From contig JAESUZ010000334.1 of the NCBI GenBank assembly GCA_017311185.1, forward strand, positions 397,501-461,500: a DNA stretch of 64,000 nucleotides. The letters are read 5' to 3'. Position 1 is the first letter of the stretch; every line of letters starts with the position of its first letter. Of this stretch, positions 51,376 to 62,494 are shown piece by piece. A program made the position numbers and the translations under genes. Origin of the DNA: Proteles cristata cristata (lineage: Eukaryota; Chordata; Mammalia; Carnivora; Hyaenidae). The notes beneath the pieces were generated by a model that worked only from the letters and a program-made list of their open reading frames with translations, was not told the origin of the DNA and did not search any database.

Positions 51376-52723
51376 GTGACCCAGGGCTGGTCTAGTGACT
51401 CCATGACATCATCAGGGACCCGAGTTCCTTCTGTCTTCTGTTTTGCTGCGGGTCACTTCCAATCTCAAGGCAACCTCATAGTCTCAAATAGCTGCTGGAG
51501 CTCCAGCCATTACGCCCACAGTCAAAGCAACAGAAAAGGAGAGAGGAAGAAGGGCTCTCTCAGCTGTTTAAGAAACACTCGGCCTTTAGTGGCCCTGCGT
51601 AGGCCAGTCATTGGTGAAGGGGTGTCCAGGTGAGGAGAGGAAGGAGGGGCAGCCCACGGGCATTTCTGGGCGAGGTGACTCCCACAGGCCAAGGGCAAGT
51701 CCGCTTGCACCAGGACTGTGCCCCAGGGCAGCGTCGCTCGGGCTGGGGGTGAAGTACACTGGCCCGGGGAAGGGGCCTGGGACCCTGTGGCCCTGGTTTC
51801 CGCACTTGGCAGCTGGCGCCCCTCGGCTGCCCCGGGTTCTCCGGCCGCGGCGCTGGTTTCCCTCGCGCGCCTGCTGTTCCAGCTTCCCCTGAAACCCTGC
51901 TCCCTTTCTCTGTCTCACATTTTCGCCCCAGGTTGGCCCGCGCCCCGTTCTGTTCCCTCCTCGGCTGCCGTCTCTCACTGACCCTCAGGCCCCCTCCCCT
52001 TCTGGCTGTGCCTCCCCGCGCTGCCCGCCCCAGCTCAGGCCTGTGGAGAAGGGAGACGGAGCCCCCAGGGACATCGGCACCCTCCCGGCGACCCTCGCAG
52101 GCACCCAGGTGAGAAGCCCGAGGTCCCCCGCGAGGGGGCGGCGGGCGACCCTGCAGGGCCCTGGGCCGGCCCAACGCAGAACGCAGAGCAGGGCCACCCC
52201 TCCCTGCCCCTGGGTGTGGCCCCTGGGGGTCTTCCCACTGCTGTCCGCTGCCCCTTGCTCCGAAGCTGGCCCCCCGCAGGCAGGACGGCCCAGATCGGTG
52301 CGGTCCGCAGCTGTGCGCTGGGCAGAGAGACACAGACGCGGAAGGCAACAGGGGGGCCGTTTATCGGGACACAGAGCTGCCGCCCCGACAGCGGCAGAGA
52401 CGCCTCCGCGAATAAAGCGCACGTGTCCGCTGGCCACAAGGGCGCAGCGGGCGGAGTCACACCTGCCTGCCGCCCACGGACCGGGGCCGGGCGCCGGGGT
52501 TCGCCGTAACTGTCCTCACTGAGAAGGGGTGTCCCCAGCGCGGCCGCACGCGGGGTTCCCACGCCGGGGTTCGGCCGCAGGTCCGGCCGGAAGCTCGAGT
52601 CCTGTCGTTGAAAAGAGCAGTCGGAGCTGTCCCTTCGGGATGCAGGGACGGCTCATTACTGACTTGAACTTGTGGGGATCTCAAACACTCCGACGGTTCT
52701 TCCTTCAGGCTATACAAGTGTGA
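51376..52723. promoter_or_regulatory. Orphan CpG island (core 51810-52620)
   Basis: The most CpG-dense block in the right half of the window, with GGCCGCGGCGCTGG, CCCTCGCGCGCC and GGCCGCACGCGG. A consensus-like donor occurs at 52107-52115 (CAGGTGAGA). No conserved protein was recognised in the open frames. It could be a promoter for an unannotated transcript or an intergenic island. Confidence 0.5.
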
Positions 52724-52921
52724 AAAAAAAAAAATATATATATAATTTATTTTTTATTTTAGAGAGAGAGAGCAGCGGATGAGGGCAGAGAGAATTCTAA
52801 GCAGGCTCCGTGCTGTTATCTCAGAGCCCTGCTAGGGGCTCGATCTCACAAACCGTGGGATCATGACCTGAGCCGAGGTCAAGAGTCAGGCACTTAACTG
52901 ACTGAGCCACCCAGGCGCCCC
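52724..52921 (-). repeat. Felid SINE (array member 1)
   Basis: An A/T-rich tail with (TA)n, then a reverse SINE ending GCCACCCAGGCGCCCC. Confidence 0.92.
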
Positions 52922-52935
52922 TCCCCCTTTTTAGA

Positions 52936-53156
52936 TATATATTTTTTAATGTTTATTTATTTTGGAGAGAGAGAGAGTGTGCCTGTGTGTAAGTGCACAT
53001 ATGCGAGTGAGAGGGGCAGAGAGGGAGACAGGATCAGAGGGGATCTGGGCTGTCAGTGCAGAATCCCATGCAGGGCTTGAACTCACAAACTGTGAGATCA
53101 TGATGTGAGCTGAAACCAAGAGTCGGGTGCTTAACCGACTGAGCCGCCCAGGTGCA
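52936..53156 (-). repeat. Felid SINE (array member 2)
   Basis: Reverse copy ending GAGCCGCCCAGGTGCATG. It contains a GTGTGCCTGTGTGTAAGTGC insertion in the TC-rich part. Confidence 0.92.
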
Positions 53157-53175
53157 TGATCCACCCGCCCCCACT

Positions 53176-53404
53176 TAAAAAATTTTTTTTAATGTTTATT
53201 TATTTTTGAGAGACAAAGAAAGAGAGAGAGGGACAGAGCGTGAGTGGGGAAAGGGCAGAGAGGGAGAGAGAGACATAGAATCTGAAACAGGCTCATGGCT
53301 CTGAGCTGTCAGCACAGAGCCTGACGTGGGGCTCGAACCCACAAACCGTGAGATTATGACCTGAGCTGAAGTTGGATGCTTAACTGACTGAGCCACCCAG
53401 GGGC
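53176..53404 (-). repeat. Felid SINE (array member 3)
   Basis: Reverse copy ending GAGCCACCCAGGGGCCA. Confidence 0.93.
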
Positions 53405-53415
53405 CAACACCCTGC

Positions 53416-53610
53416 TTTTTTTAAATAAAGATTTTATTTGTTCATTTGTTTGTTTTAGAGATGGGTAGAGGTAGAAAGAGAGAATCCTAAGCAGGCTCCA
53501 TGCCCAGCACAGGGCCCAATGCGGGGGGCTCAATCTCAGGATCCTGAGATCATGACCTGAGCTGAAATCAAGAGTTGGACACTCAACTGACAGAGCCACT
53601 CAGGCGCCCT
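53416..53610 (-). repeat. Felid SINE (array member 4)
   Basis: An older reverse copy (CTCAATCTCAGGATCCTGAG) ending GAGCCACTCAGGCGCCCT. Confidence 0.9.
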
Positions 53611-53707
53611 AGATTTCTTTCTGTTGACCTGGATGGTCAACCTCCAAGATATTCTGAAGCGGAAAAAGCTAGTTGTTGACAAGATTATATGGTATTACCC
53701 ACTTTTT

Positions 53708-53934
53708 TTTTTTTTAATTTTTTTTTTTAATCCTTTATTTCTAGGAGAGAGAGAGAGAGAGACAGCGCGAGCAGGGGAGGGTCAGAGAGAGAGGGAGTCA
53801 CAGACTGAAACAGGCTCCAGGCTCTGAGCTGGCAGTCAGCACAGAGCCCGACGCGGGGCTCGAACCCACGAACCGCGAGATCATGACCCAAACGAAAGTC
53901 GGACGCTTAACCGACTAAGCCACCCAGGCGCCCC
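53708..53934 (-). repeat. Young felid SINE with perfect target-site duplication
   Basis: Reverse young subtype. GTATTACCCACTTTTT is identical at 53692-53707 and 53936-53951. Confidence 0.96.
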
Positions 53935-54058
53935 TGTATTACCCACTTTTTAAAAGGACAACACACAGACTCAAAACCTATGTATGCATGTGAGTTAGTG
54001 CCATTGCAGAACAGGAAGAGAAAGCACAGAGTCGAATGACATCTTCCCTCTTAATATT

Positions 54059-54065
54059 ATCTATC

Positions 54066-54120
<55 letters not shown>

Positions 54121-54129
54121 ATCTATCTC
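54059..54129. repeat. (ATCT)n tetranucleotide microsatellite
   Basis: About 14-17 ATCT units, largely uninterrupted. Confidence 0.95.
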
Positions 54130-57100
54130 CAAACCCCACGTTCACACAGATACTTTCTAATCCAATTCAACCCCCTAGGGCTCACTCGAGGTTTCCCTCT
54201 TTCCAAATTTGTAAACCCACTTCTACAACGGTATCCTTATGTGCTTACTTATCACATCAACGTAACTGATCTCTTCCCTCCGGCACGGCCTCCTCCCCTA
54301 AGTGGATGCTCCCTCCCGACCCTGTGCTGTCCTCACCTCCTCCCCTTGCCTGGGCTCCAACCCATTGTGCTGGGCTGCCTCCTGCCCCTCCCTCCATGGG
54401 GATGCCTCCTGACCTCACTTGGGTTCTGGAACCTCAGGCCACCCCCGTTACGTGGACACCCCCTTATTCTGCTCTGGCTCCAACAGCGGTGTTGGGTCAT
54501 CTCCTTGTCTTCACCCTCTTGGGCTCTGACGTCCATGCAGGCTGCTTCCGCCAGGCTTCTGAGACCCCCTTTTCTCTGTGATTGGACTTGGACTTCTTAT
54601 CCTAGGCCCTCAGCTCCTTCTGGCCCTTGCAGGGACACGTGCCTTGCAGCGCCACCTATGGGCTTTGGACTGAACCGTTCAGGAAGAACTGAAATGTTAG
54701 CTAATTCTTTACCTAAGCCGTTCCCAGCGACTTCCTGTCTCCATCCTACCCCGGGCTGGCGGCACATCCATCCGAACATCTGTGATGGCTCCTGCCATAG
54801 TTCCATTCCAGGTGTTTCCGAACCCAGCCACCTGTGGCTGCTCAGCCCCGTTTTCATCATTCAGAACAACTCGAGAGATCTACGCGGTAGTTTCTGTTGA
54901 AAGGCAGAAAACGGAATTAAGATAAATAGCTAAGGACAAAGGGGAGGCACAAATAGTTATCATTATTTGCTGACGGATGGAGACACACAAAATCCTTAAA
55001 AGAATCAGCTAAAAATCTACTGCACTAGTGAGGGAATTCATTAGCATGTCCGCGTCCAGAAAACCCACCCGTAACACTGGCTTTCTTATAAACCCACAGA
55101 AAGCATTAGAAGGTAAGACAGGAAAAGGTTCCTTTTGCAATTGCCTTCACCCTCGGGGTTCCAGGGAGGTTGCGTGTCCAGGATGTTGGAGGGCCTGTCC
55201 TGGGTGGGGCCAGGCTTGGGACCCCCTTCGTAGGACCTGGGTACCCCAACATGTGACATTCAATTCACAACTTGTTTCCTTTTTCCATCCGGGAAGCAAA
55301 TGGGAGTGCTGTTTGCTGCCATTAAGTGACAGGAAGATTTGTGTGCCCCTTTATAGAAGATAAATTATACATTTCAGAACATGTGCTACTTACATAATCC
55401 CTCTGTGAAATCACTCTGCCCAGAGTTTGCCTGCATGTTTTTTAACGTTCCTACTAAAGAACAGAGAGGGGATTGCCCGTGGAACCTGCTTCAGATGAGG
55501 TCATTCTGCTTAGGAAGCTGCGCCCGGAAGGCGCCCCTGGATGGTCCCAGTGGGTGTGGGCAAACCGCCTACCCAGTTTGCCCCAGGAAGCCGACTCCTG
55601 TCCTGGATGAGCCCGACATTTAAAACAGGAAGTCTCACCAGCGCAGGGGTTTCAAGCCGTATGTAGCCACTGTCTGAATGTTATGTGGCATCACCTTGGG
55701 TCCAAAAACACAGGCAAGGCCGCCCCTCCCTGAGATGCACAGCTGCGCAGTCTCAGGGTGATTGGCTAGCTGTTTCGTTGACTTTCACTCGTCTCTGCCT
55801 CGCTTATTAAGGGGAAGCAAAGCGGGCCTGACCCTGAGGGCCATCCCTGGTTTGGGAAAGATTCTGCACGATTGGGTTGGCTGTACGGGCTTAGTGTCCC
55901 TTTTGAGGCTTGAGGAGAGACCCAGATGGCCCGGGTGCCATCACATCGTGGCTTGGGTGGCCGGTGGACAGCGGTGTCCTCAGATAGGAGTCCAGGAGAA
56001 GCAGGTGCTGAGGGCAGATGGTGAGCTTGGGTCACGGTGAGTTGGGGCATCTGAAGGGAATTCAGGTGGAGACCTACTCCGGCCACCATCAGTTTGTGAT
56101 GTCCTGGGGCCTGGGGAAGTGACTGCAGGAAGGTCACAAGGGTCCAGGAGGGCCTCTGTGAGCTGGACTTGCGTCAGGACCCCGTTACTTGGCCCTCACA
56201 GGCCCCCACTCTAACAGGGGGCTGTGCTGGGTCTTTTGGGATCAGAGTCAACCCAGGCCCCGTGTCCAGCCTCAAAATGTCTGCTTATGTCCCCTTCCCA
56301 GTGTACAGTCACCCGAGTGAGGAGCCACGGGTCCCTATGGGGAAAGACTCAGGGCACCATCAGGGCAAATACTGGCCACGACGTCATGGGGTCCTTCCCC
56401 TAGGGGGCTGGCCACTTACTTAGTAGGTCCAGGATTTGAAAATTTGGTTCGGGTCTGGGAACAGAGCAAGGGACCGTAAATTTTTAAATTGGGGTGGCCT
56501 CCTCATTCTTGTGTTTTATTGGCGCCCTGCTGGCTGCCTGTCGATCTTGTTCCCGAGGGCACCAAGCTCCGCTGATCGTCCCCTCAGCTCCATGCCGGGA
56601 GACCTCCTGCGGACACACCCTGTGACGCCGGGGCCTGGCCGCTTCAGGGAGGTTGTAGGGGCCCGGTAACGGGTCAGGGGAAGGCCCGGGAACCTGGTGT
56701 ACATTTCTCTTCTACTCCAAAGAAGGAAGCCGGGGGCCTGGCTGCTCATGGGAATTGCGGCCTCCTGGCTTCTGGTGGTTCCGTGCCACCACCTGGTCCC
56801 TAGGACTCTGGACCATGACAGCCCCTAGCAAGGGTCCGCGTGTAGCTCAACACAATCCTGTGTCTCAAGCTAGTGTCCCAGTCGATGAACTCGCTTGCCA
56901 GCCTTAATGGTCCACCCCTTGAATCCCTCCCAGCCTCCCGGCCTTACCTGACTGCCTGTTTTCTTGGAAAAGCCCTCGCGCCGCAGGGGTTGGTTTGGGA
57001 ACTGGGAAGAGCCAACACCAGCATGGATTAAAGACCCAAGGAGCTTGTTTATCAGGGCAGAGCCCGTGGGAGAAAAAAGGCAGAAGGTGGAGAGGCCGAA

Positions 57101-57463
57101 CGAGCGGGGGACCCCCTGAAGGCCTGACCCTGAGGGAATTTCGGGGGGTGGGTGGTGGTGACCATCAGGGAGTCCTTGAGCCACGTGACCTGTCAGAGGC
57201 GATCCATCTCCCCGGAACCAGGTCTGCCTCCGAGACCCTGCCGCTCGGTCATGATTCGAGAGTGCATCTGCGCAGGCGCAAGCTATGTTCCCGGCGGAAA
57301 GATCTGAAATGTACATGCTCACCGCAGCCCGCTGACCTTGACTTTCAATGTCGCTTATTCAGGGGATGAGCTCCTTAAAAGCCCTGACCTGCTAGAACCG
57401 GGACGATTTTGACTCTGCTTCCTCCCTCTGTTTCAGTCACATGCCTGCAGCCAACATTTAACT
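54130..57463. other. Intergenic, unassigned
   Basis: No gene was recognised. An NRF1-like TGCGCAGGCGCA lies at 57269-57280, followed by CCCGGCGGAAAGATC and a weak TTAAAAG element; this may be part of an LTR of unknown family. Confidence 0.35.
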
Positions 57464-57673
57464 TCTTTTTTTAGTTTATTTATTTATTTTTAGAGAGAGA
57501 AAGCAAGTTGGGGAGAAGCAGAGAGAGGGGGGGCGGCGGACACAGAATCGCAAGCAGCTCCAGGCTCCAAGCTGTCGGCACAGAGCCCGACATCGGGGTC
57601 AAACTCCTGCACCGTGAGATTATGACCTGAGCGGAAGTCGGATGCTTAACCGACTGAGCCACCCAGGCGCCTC
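57464..57673 (-). repeat. Felid SINE
   Basis: Reverse copy with a (TTTA)n tail, ending GAGCCACCCAGGCGCC. Confidence 0.93.
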
Positions 57674-57779
57674 AAATAAAGCAAAATAATTCTGCTGAAA
57701 ATAATTAGATAGAATCGTATAAAACTGTTGATGGTTCAACTTACTATTTGTTCAACTACTGTCTGTTCAACTCTCTGCA

Positions 57780-58050
57780 AACTCATGGATGGAATTAGCA
57801 ATATTCCATGAAAGTACACACAACTAAGAACGAGAAGAGCTAGGAAACCTAAAACAGATCCATTAACGTAGGATGAAAAGAAAAGTTGTCAAAGAGCTAC
57901 CTCCAAAACAAGTAATACAAGGTCCAGATGACTTCACAAGACAATGCTACAAAAATTTTAACGAACAGAAAATCCAAATGCTGTTTAAACCGTTTCAACA
58001 TATAGGAAAATAAAACTTTTCATTGAGAGTGGTTGATAGAACTCTCAGTT
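57780..58050 (+). mobile_element. L1 ORF2 fragment
   Basis: AACCTAAAACAGATCCATTA, AGGTCCAGATGACTTCACAA and ATTTTAACGAACAGAAAATC match the L1 ORF2 region in sense orientation. Short and disrupted, without a long open frame. Confidence 0.6.
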
Positions 58051-58067
58051 TAAGAATTTAGGATTCG

Positions 58068-58268
58068 TGGGGCGCCTGGGCGGCTTAGTCGGTTAAGCGT
58101 CCGACTTTCGCTCAGGTCATGATCTCGCGGTTCGTGGGTTCAAGCCCCGCGTCGGGCTCTGTGCTGACTGCCAGCTCAGAGCCTGGAGCCTGTTTCAGTC
58201 TGTGACTCCCTCTCTCTCTGACCCTCCCCTGCTCACGCTGTCTCTCTCTCTCTCTCCTAGAAAAAAAA
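58068..58268 (+). repeat. Young felid SINE
   Basis: TGGGGCGCCTGGGCGGCTTA head and young-subtype middle. The tail is shortened to CCTAGAAAAAAAAA. Duplication AATTTAGGA is at 58055-58063 and 58269-58277. Confidence 0.94.
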
Positions 58269-58927
58269 AATTTAGGACTCACATCTAGGCTTGTGCCCTG
58301 TCCCACCTCACCCCCGTGCTTTGTTATTGTGAAGAAACCCAATTGTTTGTCCTGTTCAACATCCCGCGGTATGGATTTTGCTGATTACATCTCCATGGTG
58401 TCATTTGACATGGTCTCCTGTCCACTGTTTTTCTCGTAAATTGGTAGTTAGATCTAAAGACTTTATCGTTCTTAGATTTAATCGGGAGGTGGGGGGTGGT
58501 GGGAATCTTACTTCATAGATGAGCCATGTATTTCCATCGGGAGGCACATACTATCTGGTTCTCTCTTTTTGCAATGTTAGCAGCCTTGGATGATAATTGC
58601 CGAGAACTGTTAATTCCTCAGAGGCTGCTCTACCATTTCTTATCAAGCTGACATTCTTCAATAGGAAAAATATTCCCGTCATCAACTATTTGACTTTCTC
58701 AAGATAATTTCATATGGGAACATTGCGACAAATGCTTGATTCTTTCTCTTAATCTGCCGGTTTTCCAGAGTTAGTTTCTTAGTATTCTTAGTATTCCCCA
58801 AAGGTGACCAATGAGGAATTTTATGTTTTGTTTTTCCTGTCATTGGGAACTTACTATTTTAGACATATTTGATATGTCTTGATCTTTTGAAACGATTAAT
58901 CTTACTAATGCTCCAATTATCCATTTT

Positions 58928-59100
58928 TTTTTTTTGCTTTTATGGTTTATCATCAAGTTAGTTTCCGTATAACACCCAGTACCCATCCCAACAAGTGCCC
59001 ACCTCCATGCCCCCCTCCTCCACCCCATCAGGCCTCAGTTTGTTCTCAGCATTCAAGAGTCTCTCATGGTTTGCCTCCCTCCCTCTCCCCCATTATTTTC
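58928..59100 (-). mobile_element. Carnivore L1 3' end nested in an older L1
   Basis: A poly-T start, AAGTTAGTTTCCGTATAACA, CCCAGTACCCATCCCAACAA and AGAGTCTCTCATGGTTTGCC. Similar short sequences, AATTATCCA before and GATTATCCA after, suggest a target-site duplication. Confidence 0.75.
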
Positions 59101-59291
59101 AGATTATCCAGTTTTGGGCTGTGGGATTCTCTTTACTCATAAACTCATTCATCATGACTCTAGTAATCTTTGATAACTTCCTTGCCTCTGGTGTGACAGA
59201 TGTCCTGGGAGCCTGTCACATTGCCTGCCCCAGGTCTGGAGTCAGTTGTCTCCAAGGATGCCTGGATTCCATTCAGTGAGAAATGGGATTG

Positions 59292-59490
59292 GGACACTTG
59301 GGTGGCTCAGCTGGTTGAGCATCTGACTCTCGACCTCAGCTCAGGTCATGATCCCAGGTCGTGGGACCGAGCCCCACGCTGGGTTCCTTACTGAACATGA
59401 AGCCTGCTTGGGATTCTCTCTCTGCCCATCTCCCCGGACTCATGCGCGCTCTCTCTCTCTCTACAAATAAAAATAAACAAATAAAAAGAA
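59292..59490 (+). repeat. Felid SINE inside ancient L1
   Basis: GGGACACTTGGGTGGCTCAG head, TCAGGTCATGATCCCAGGTC and an AAATAAACAAATAAAAAG tail. Confidence 0.92.
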
Positions 59491-59580
59491 ATGTTGTCAG
59501 TGACCACAGCTGGGAGCTGGGGGTGCATCTTATTTCTGGATTAGTCATTGTTTTCATGTTTGTTAGTGACCCGCACTAGC

Positions 59581-60339
59581 AAATTACAGGCCTATACAGT
59601 TTTTGTTAAGCTTGTTGACTTTACACTGCCCTTCCTTCTTCCACTCCTTTGTCCACCCCTGAGCGCCCGCCCCCCTTCTCATCACTGACTCAAATAAAGG
59701 AAATTCTGCAGCATCCGGCTTCTGGAGGCATCTCCTTGCTCCGGGTCATGTCCCTGCCCGCCATACCACACCCTCAGTGCTTTGTGTTTCCCACACGCAT
59801 TCCAGATGCTTCCCTGCCCATCCAGACAACCGGCGGGGCTGGCCACTGTGACCACTGACACGGACCTCACAGAGGCAGCCGCCCCCTCCCACTGTGGGGG
59901 GAGGGTCTCCTGGGGCCCCACGTGCGAGGGGGCCCCACGTGCGAGGTAGCCACCCTTCTCCCCAAAGACACAGACATTCTGTCTGTAAAATTCCTGCTCA
60001 CAGTTAAAAATGTAAAAACACAGAAAAAACGGAAGAAAAGGGTAACAAAAAAATTCCAGTTTCAGTGTTTCAAATGTAATTGCTTATTTTTTTGACCCCA
60101 CAAATGCACACAAAATAGTTTCAGACTAGTGCTACGAAACTATGACCAACAATATGAATAACAAAAATCAGTTTAAGCCCTTTTGGGGGGAGTGTTTCTT
60201 TTGTTCAGAGGCTGTATCCCACTTGGTGGGTAGAATCAAGAGGCTGTACTTTAATGTCACTTGGAATAGTGTTCTTTACAGGGACACAGCACACCCAGAG
60301 GGTCATCTATTTCATTTTGCTCTTATTTTAAGGGATTGC
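59581..60339. other. Intergenic, unassigned
   Basis: No gene was recognised. Contains a short tandem duplication GGGGCCCCACGTGCGAGG (about 59912-59946). Confidence 0.35.
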
Positions 60340-60725
60340 TTTTGAAAGTTGAATATTGTAAAATACATCAAATATTTACATCAAATCTATAAAACATGTG
60401 TTTTCAAGGAAGACTGACATTGAAACCTGTTCTCTCCATCCTTCATTCCTTCTCTCCTCCTATAAATAACAATTTTTAAAGCTTGCTTGTTTCTTTTTCC
60501 AAATGAACTTCATAATCAACTTGTTCAGCTCCAGCAAACAAACAAAACTAAAACTCTGATGATATTTTTATTGGATAGCATTTCCACCTCTCACTTAATT
60601 TAGGGAGAACTAACATCTTTATGAACTTGAGTTTGCTTGTCAAAGAACAAGGATGTCTTTCTGTTTGTTCACATTCTTTTGCTGTCTCAAGGGGGCTTTC
60701 TAGTTTTTTTTCCCATGTAGGTTTT
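60340..60725 (-). mobile_element. Ancient L1 ORF2 fragment (antisense)
   Basis: ATTTTTATTGGATAGCATTT, GGGAGAACTAACATCTTTAT and AAAGAACAAGGATGTCTTTC match antisense ORF2 of old L1. Confidence 0.6.
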
Positions 60726-60889
60726 GGATGTTCTGGAAGACACGGAAGCATGCTGCTCAGATGTCTCTTCAGTGAGAAGCAAGTGGTTAGCTGACAGCCT
60801 TCAGCAGATACTTTTTTCAGGACAAGATTCTGTACCCAGTTCCAATGCGCATGTGGGTTTTCTCCCACCAAGCAATTCTCTGACACCAG

Positions 60890-61900
60890 CGGGGTGTCCT
60901 ACAGTTCAACTCGATTCTGACACTCCCTACCTGGAGATAGTGCCATACTCCAGATGTTAAGGTCTCGGTCCCACCAGACTGCATTCCCCCCCGCCCCTGC
61001 CCCTACTTCATATACCAGTAGCAAGTCCAGGTTGTCATCTGGGTATCTGATCAACCTTCTACAGTTGGGAGAGTTTCCCATGACTTGCTCTCGGGTTAGA
61101 TTAATTTGTTAGGTTAATTAGCAGAACTCTGAGAAACATTTTACTTATTGGATTCCTGGTTTACTCTAAAAGGATATAACTCAGGAATGGATAGACGGAC
61201 AAGATGCATAGGGCATAGGGTATGGGGAAAGGGCGCAAATGTTCCGTGCCTTCTTTAGGGCGCCACTCTCACCAAATCTCCATGTGTTCCCCAACCCAGA
61301 AGCTCTTTGAACCCCATCCTTTTGGGGTTTTGTAGAGTCTTCATTTCATAGTCATGACTGGTTAAATCACTGGCTGTCACTTCCTCTGATGATCACTTTT
61401 GCAATATTCCTCTCCTGTCCCTGGAGGTCGGGCAGCGGGCCCAAAACCTCGAACCTTCCAATTGCATGGATTGGAACCGGCCTGGCCACCAGCCCTACCC
61501 CTCACTGGGGCCAAAAGTCACCTTATTAACCTTACAAAAGACACTTTGTTGTTCTCATCACTTAGGAAATTCCAAGGGTTTTGCAGGAGCTCTGCCAAAA
61601 ATGAGAAGGAGACCAAATATGTATTTCTTTTTTTTTTTTAATTTTTTAATGTTTTATTTATTTCTAAGAGAGAGAGAGAGAGAGAGACAGCCTGAGCAGG
61701 AGAGGGTCAGAGAGAGAGGAAGACACAGAATCTGAAAGAGGCTCCAGGCTCTGAGCTGGCAGTCAGCACAGAGCCTGATGCGGGGCTCGAACCCACGTAC
61801 CGCGAGATCATGACCTAAGCGAAAGTCAGACGCTTAACCGACTAAGCCACCCAGGCGCCCCCCAAATATGTATTTCTTATTATAAATCACAAAATATCAG
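60890..61900 (-). mobile_element. Ancient ERV-class LTR, split by a young SINE
   Basis: GTCTCGGTCCCACCAGACTG, CCATGACTTGCTCTCGGGTT, AAAAGGATATAACTCAGGAA, CAGAAGCTCTTTGAACCCCA and GACCAAATATGTATTTCTTA are in the order of a known mammalian LTR-class repeat, remembered but not named. Read on the minus strand it would begin TGATATTTTGTGATTTATAA near 61900. No retroviral coding sequence adjoins it. The outer limit at 60890 is approximate. Confidence 0.55.
61630..61861 (-). repeat. Young-type felid SINE with perfect target-site duplication
   Basis: A reverse copy. CAAATATGTATTTCTT is identical at 61614-61629 and 61863-61878, within the old LTR. Confidence 0.96.
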
Positions 61901-62238
61901 AGCCCTTCTCAGATTTTGTGCCAGTTATGTTATTTGGGGGAAGAGGGACTGGCCCTCAGCTGAGTAAGGCCACTCTAATAGTCTGGCTACTTCTGTCCAA
62001 CACAGGACAACTCTAACTCCATATCTCCTTCTGGGCTGGTGGAGACTGTCACGGATGAGGGGCCTGAGGGCCCCTCTTTTCCCATTCAGCCTCCTCCACG
62101 TTCAACTTCCTGCACTCCTGACACCATCTTGGCACCTGCTTCCCAGAGAACACAACCTGTGACCGACAGACACTGCAAACTTTGCACATAAGCGTTCATA
62201 GTCTCTTTCCTTTTTTGCTACACGAATGGAGTATGCTT
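61901..62238. other. Intergenic, unassigned
   Basis: Nothing recognised. Confidence 0.35.
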
Positions 62239-62255
62239 TAAAGTGGTTTCTGTTT

Positions 62256-62477
62256 GGGGCGCTTGGGTGGCTTAGTCGGTTAAGCGTCCAACTTTTGCTT
62301 AGGTCATGATCTCGCGGTTCGTGGGTTTGAGCCCCGCGTCGGGCTCTGTGCTGACTGCCGGCTCAGAGCCTTGAGCCTGTTTTGGTCTGTGACTCCCTCT
62401 CTCTCTGACCCTTCCCTGCTCATGCTGTCTCTCTCTCTCTCCTAGAAATAAATAAAACATTTTAAAAAATAAATAAA
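62256..62477 (+). repeat. Young felid SINE with perfect target-site duplication
   Basis: Young subtype with CTGACTGCCGGCTCAG and CCTAGAAATAAATAAA. TAAAGTGGTTTCTGTTT is identical at 62239-62255 and 62478-62494. Confidence 0.96.
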
Positions 62478-62494
62478 TAAAGTGGTTTCTGTTT

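Larger units (their letters stand above)
58440..59580 (-). mobile_element. Ancient L1M 3' region, interrupted by an L1 fragment and a SINE
   Basis: TTGGTAGTTAGATCTAAAGA, GAGGCACATACTATCTGGTT, GCAATGTTAGCAGCCTTGGA, and after the interruption GCCCCAGGTCTGGAGTCAGT and TCTCCAAGGATGCCTGGATT follow one old L1 3' region in order. Interrupted at 58928-59100 and 59292-59490. Confidence 0.65.

Noticed and set aside
54241..54900. A 219-codon plus-strand frame rich in Pro and Leu
   Set aside because: No recognised domain and no splice or promoter context. Pyrimidine-rich composition explains its openness.
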